DNA of 64,000 nt, from assembly GCA_004123355.1 (NCBI GenBank), contig SCHM01000002.1, positions 4,933,569 through 4,997,568 on the forward strand. The letters run 5' to 3'. Within the stretch, counting starts at the first letter, position 1; each line of letters opens with the position of its first letter. Shown piece by piece: positions 59,461-64,000 of this stretch. Origin of the DNA: Amphirosellinia nigrospora. Lineage: Eukaryota; Ascomycota; Sordariomycetes; Xylariales; Xylariaceae. The notes beneath the pieces were generated by a model. It saw only the letters and a program-made list of their open reading frames with translations. It ran no database searches and was not told the DNA's origin. The translations under genes were made by a program, and so were the position numbers.

Positions 59461-61081
59461 TCCTTCGAGGTGTGTCCCTGCTGGCGACAGTTAAAGCACT
59501 TACCGTCGAGGATCAATTGTCGCATCTCGTCGGCGTTAGGCTTGGGCAGTCGGGCAGAGTTGCTGCTACCATTGTTTGGTCTCGGAGTGAAGCGAGGGGT
59601 TGTTCGAGCAGGGCAGAAGAAGAGGAAGTAGAAGTCGTGGCGGCAGACTTCTGCGTCTCCTTCTTGCGAGTCTCATTTCGCTTATGGTCGGTCACTGTCA
59701 GGTGATGAGCCATCCGAGAACAATACTTCGCGTAGGCGTCGAAGTCGACACTTTCTTTCAGGTATTCCGACATGGCTTCGGTCGCCAGTCGAGGGGACAG
59801 CTTGTCCTTGAACTCTTCCTTCCACTTGGCCTTGTCAAGTCTGGTCTCACCAGCCAGACGGACGAAGGTAGTTCGAAACTCAGGGAACTTGGCCAACGTG
59901 TACTGATCAAAACTAAGTGATCGGAAGTCGGCTTTAGCTTTCTCACTGCGGTTGACGTCGATATAGATCTCCTCGAGATGTTTCAAAACGGCCTCCGAGT
60001 CAACCAGTGCGTTGGGGTGGTCGGATGAAAGGTAAGGGAGGAGGTCGTCAGCCACATGGCCTCCGACGTGGGTTTCAATGTCAGCCATCTTGGCCGCGTC
60101 GTCACGGAACCAATCAGCGTTGGATCTGAGGCGATTTCGCATAGCTCGAATCCACATTTCAAACTTAAGTTCATCTTTGGTCGTATCATCATGGAAGGTG
60201 GGTACTGACACCTTAGCCGTGCGTCGGCTACTTCCTTCATTGTTCAGTGAAGCGGGGGTTGCTCCACGACGACCCAGCAAGTCAACTACTTGCTGGTTCG
60301 AGGCATTCAGGTCATTCTGAGCGCGGTCGCGCTGTTCAGTCATTTCTTGTAGTTCACTCAATAGTCGATTGATGGTTTGTTGGTCGGCTCGTCGTTGGCC
60401 GGAGTTGCCTTCAGTCGTGGGTCGGGGGACGTCGGCAGCATGTGCTAACGTGGTGCATGCTTCGTCGCGGAGGACAGCAATCTTACCCCATTCCTTTGCC
60501 CAGTCGAGCAGAACCTTGTTCTGCCCATCCAACTTCCTGGCGAACGTGTATAGATCGGTAGCCAGGTGACGATAAGCCGTCATCAAAAGAACGCGCATCT
60601 TCATTTCCTGGAAAACGGCAGTAGGGTCCTTGCACATGTTGTTCATGCCGGTTTGGTCCACATTCCCGTCGAAGTTAGGCCAGATTATCTTGCCATGCTG
60701 TGTCATTGGTTTGAAGTAGAAGCCAGGCTCGGCTCCCTTCATCTGCAATTCTGCGTAGTCGCCGGCCAGATGTTGGATCGTACGGTTGAAGCCAGCAACA
60801 TCCATGTCGAATTCCTGTTCCTTGAATGCACGGTTGCTGACGGTGCCGCGGAACTGCTGTACCAAGTCAGTCAGGAGTAGTTGGCCCTCGCGGCCCGCCG
60901 TCGTAGTCTCCGCGTGGTCTGGGGAGCTCAGGTGGATATATTCTTCCATCATTTGCTGGAGTTTCGTCACAGGAAGCTTGTCGTTTCGAACATTCGAAGC
61001 GAGCAAGTCCGAGATGTCAACGAGGGCTTCGGCACGTGCGGCCGCACGCGCCTGTTGTTTCAGTTCATCTTTGGGAGGCAT
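59322..61081 (-). mobile_element. gag region of the LTR element
   Basis: A long hydrophilic capsid-type protein begins MPPKDELKQQARAAARAEAL at 61081. A CCHC zinc knuckle (CFNCRQQGHTSKEC) lies near the gag-pol junction. This is the usual Ty3/Gypsy layout. Confidence 0.8.
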
Positions 61082-61176
61082 CTTGATGTCTCCAGGTCAA
61101 GTCAGTCGTTCAGTTCAGTTGGGAGATATTATGAAGGCAGTCCCAATGCCTTGTGGTGTTGTGGGTGATCTGTAGA

Positions 61177-61472
61177 TAGTTACGCTTCACACACTCGAAG
61201 AGACAAGGCTCCAGCATATGTGGTATATTGCATATAAAATCTACAGATAGAGTAGGAAGGAAGGAAGGTCTAAATCTACAGTATAGGCAGCTGCTTAAAT
61301 ACTCGCGTGGGGCAGCTGCATTCACTGCCATTGCCTGCCTTCATTCACTGCAACTGCATTCACTGCAAATGGCAGTCACGTATTCACTGCAAGTGGCAGT
61401 TACTGCAAGTAGAGATTACGGGTGCTGTGGCTAGTGGTGGGGCCCAGCCACCAGAGCCTGCAGATCCGTAAC
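61177..61472 (-). repeat. LTR (5' end of the element)
   Basis: A 296-base copy of 54625-54920. I saw no difference between the two on reading. In element orientation this is the 5' LTR and would carry the promoter. Confidence 0.9.
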
Positions 61473-61477
61473 TTAAA
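61473..61477. repeat. target-site duplication TTAAA (right)
   Basis: TTAAA follows the right LTR directly and matches the five bases before the left LTR. Confidence 0.7.
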
Positions 61478-64000
61478 TTAATATTAAATTAAAAAAATAA
61501 AAAAATAAAATAATTATAAATATAATTAAATAAATAATATTAAATAATATTATTTAATATAATATATTAATATTAAATAATTAAGTTTAATAAAACATAT
61601 AACTATTAAATAATTAAATTTAATATAATTTATAATAAAAAAAAAATTAAAAATAAAACTTTATAATTTATTTATATTATATTATTATTTTAATATAAAT
61701 ATTTAATTTTAAATTATTAAATTTATAGTTATTTATATAATAAAAAATAAATATTAAAAACCGAATATATATAATAGTAAATAAAAATAAAAAAGTTTTT
61801 AATTCGGGTAAAAAAATTTTTATTTAAGATATAAAAAACAAAAAATTTTTTTATTAATAAAAAAACCTTTTTTTTACTTAGTTGTACTTTTTTATAAAAC
61901 TTAAGCATAATTTATTATCCTAATTATAAAAAATAAATCTATATATATAAACTATTTAAATAAAAAAAAATACGAAAATAAAAGTTAAAACGTTTATTAA
62001 ATATTTTATAACGAATAAAAAAACTATATTTTTTTTATTGCTATTATTATACTAGGATAAAAAGCGTAGTTTATTTTTAATTCGGTTATAATAGTTATTT
62101 AATTTATTAAAATATTTAAAAAAATTTTAATATTTTTTTTAATAAATATAAAATTAAATTTTTTTATTTACTATAAATAGCAATATTATTAAAAACTTTA
62201 TAATATTATAAAAACTATAAATATTACTATATAAAATATAAAATATTATTTTAACAGGATAACTTGTTATTTTATTTATATTTAAAAAAAACTATAATTT
62301 AAACAAAGCTAAATTTTAATAAATAAAGCTATAATATATAATACCGCTTTAAAAAAAATAACCGAACTATTTTGCGCTAAAATATAAAAAAATAAAAAAA
62401 CTATTAATATATTTAAAAATAAAATAGTTTAATTAGCCGTTTTTATAAAACTTATAAAAGTTAAACTTATTATTAAACAACTTATAGTTATTTTTATTAT
62501 AATATATTTCGAGCGTAAAATATTTAATAATTATCTGTATTAAAATAACTTACGTAATAAAAACGTCCGCAACTAATAAAAACTAATCTATTAAAATTAA
62601 ACATTTTTTTATTTTTATTTTTAATAACTTAATAATAAACTTAAAATTAAGTTTAAATATTAGCTTATATTTTTAAAAAAAAAGCTTAAAAAAATATTAA
62701 CTATTAATTAAATAAAAAAAAACAAATTAATTATATTGCTAGTTATAAAAAAAAACTATATCTAAAAATCTAATACTATTTATTTAAAGCTATAACTTGG
62801 ATAGCTTGTTTATATTAATAATTTATAATAAAATTTTAAAATATTTATATAATTAATATTATAACTTTAATAAATATAAAAAAGTACGTTTATAATATAA
62901 ATACTTTATAATAAAAACTTTTAATAAATTCTTTAAATTTAAAATTTAATTTATTTAATAAACTAGTTTAATATAAATTAATAAAGCTAAATATAAGCGT
63001 AATATATATAATATATTACTTTAATATTTAAATAAACTTTATATTATTAAATTTAATAATTTAAATATATTTTTTTTAAAATATTACGATTATATTGCTA
63101 TATATAACTATTAATAGTAAAAAACTTTCTAAAATAATAATAAAAAAAAAAAAAAAAAACAAAACTACTAATAAAATAAAAAAAAACGCCGCAATTAATA
63201 TAATACCCTAAATTTATTTTAAAATAATAATATTAAAAATATATTTTAAATATTATAATATTGCTTAAATAAAAATATTAATTAATAAATAAAAAATATC
63301 GCTAAACTTAATTTTAAATAAATAAAATTATTAATAATAAAAAGTTAATATTTTATTTATTATAATAAAATTATTATAGTAGCGTTTATTTTATAAAAGC
63401 TAACTAAAAGTAATTAAATATTATTTATATTAATAAATTATTATAAAAGTTATAAAAATATTTATTTAAATAAATAGTTAAAAAATAACGCTTAAAATAA
63501 TTAGTTTTTTTTTTAAAAATAATTAAAATATTAGCGTTAAAAATAAAAAAATATAAAAAAATTCCGTATAATTTTTTAAAAAAGCTTTTAAAAAAAACCT
63601 TTTATTTATAAAATATATAATAATAAATAATAAACTATATTATTTATATTATTTTATTTAATATAAAAATAAATATATATTTATTAATAAGCGTAAATTT
63701 TATAATATAAATTATAAAATATTTAAAGCTAAAAAAAAAATAAAATTCTAGTTTAATATAATTATTAAATATAATAAAATAATTTAAACTATAAACCTAG
63801 CTTTTCGATTATATTTCTAGGTTTAAAAATATATTATATTTAATATACTATTTTTAATAATAAATATAAAATATAATATAATTATTAAAAAAAGTTTTTA
63901 ATTACTATAATATATTAATAAATAATTACTAAAAAAAATTATTATTTTTTTTAATTAAAAGCCCGGGTACTATTTAAAAAATATTTATAAATAAAATAAA
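61478..64000. repeat. AT-rich, RIP-degenerated DNA
   Basis: This is the continuation of the AT-rich block interrupted by the LTR element. It is almost free of G and C, with no coding frame and many A or T runs. No element could be recognised. It runs off the window. Confidence 0.85.

Larger units (their letters stand above)
54625..61472 (-). mobile_element. Ty3/Gypsy chromovirus-type LTR retrotransposon
   Basis: A 6.85-kb element read on the minus strand. It has 296-bp LTRs at both ends that look identical, a TTAAA duplication around it, and gag and pol regions in the usual Gypsy order: protease, reverse transcriptase, RNase H, integrase, chromodomain. It is GC-balanced and carries no RIP footprint, although the DNA on both sides is heavily RIP-mutated. 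It is therefore young, inserted after that mutation. It looks whole or nearly whole, with about two or three changes of frame across its body, some of which may be the gag-pol frameshift such elements use. The LTRs end in the inverted pair GTTACG/CGTAAC rather than TG/CA. No tRNA-type primer site was recognised. Confidence 0.9.

Overview
The window is nuclear DNA of a filamentous ascomycete (Pezizomycotina). The signs are short GT-AG introns of about 48-80 bases with CTAAC-like branch sites, typical fungal families (WSC-glyoxal oxidase, Fungal_trans_2-type regulator, NmrA-like, MFS sugar transporter) and very AT-rich blocks with the footprint of repeat-induced point mutation (RIP). I cannot name the genus.

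Layout. AT-rich RIP-type DNA fills 1-1975, about 51,400-54,620 and 61,478-64,000. Between them is a GC-balanced, gene-bearing island. From the left it holds a small cysteine-rich single-pass membrane protein (3.2-4.1 kb); a Zn-finger-less fungal transcription-factor-domain protein beside an 11-exon sugar transporter (5.8-10.4 kb); an ankyrin protein with a STAND-like N-terminus (10.9-13.0 kb); a divergent pair formed by a P47/TULIP-like protein and a roughly 1,180-residue protein of unknown function (13.9-19.9 kb); a double-WSC glyoxal oxidase (20.1-22.7 kb); a small protein; a glycosyltransferase-like conserved protein; and a GDSL esterase (27.2-28.4 kb). The stretch 28.4-39.4 kb is gene-poor with several decayed gene pieces. 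A SesB-like serine esterase with a Gly/Asn-rich tail follows (39.4-40.7 kb). Then come a C2H2 zinc-finger protein head-to-head with an MCP1-like membrane protein, a sulfotransferase-like P-loop protein, a 100-residue hydrophilic protein, a tRNA-Gly(UCC) and an NmrA-like reductase with a GC-AG intron.

A Ty3/Gypsy chromovirus-type LTR element (54,625-61,472, minus strand) sits inside the right-hand AT-rich block. It has apparently identical 296-bp LTRs and a TTAAA target duplication, and it is not RIP-mutated although all its surroundings are, so it arrived late.

Most multi-exon host genes show isolated one-base frame changes, largely apparent deletions and often in homopolymers, while splice sites and protein motifs are otherwise well kept. 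That pattern fits residual consensus error in a long-read assembly at least as well as gene decay. It should be settled before any of these genes is called a pseudogene.

The most interesting candidates for undescribed biology are the P47-like/large-protein divergent pair and the SesB-like esterase whose tail resembles a fungal amyloid signalling motif. All family names come from motif recognition by eye; no search was run.
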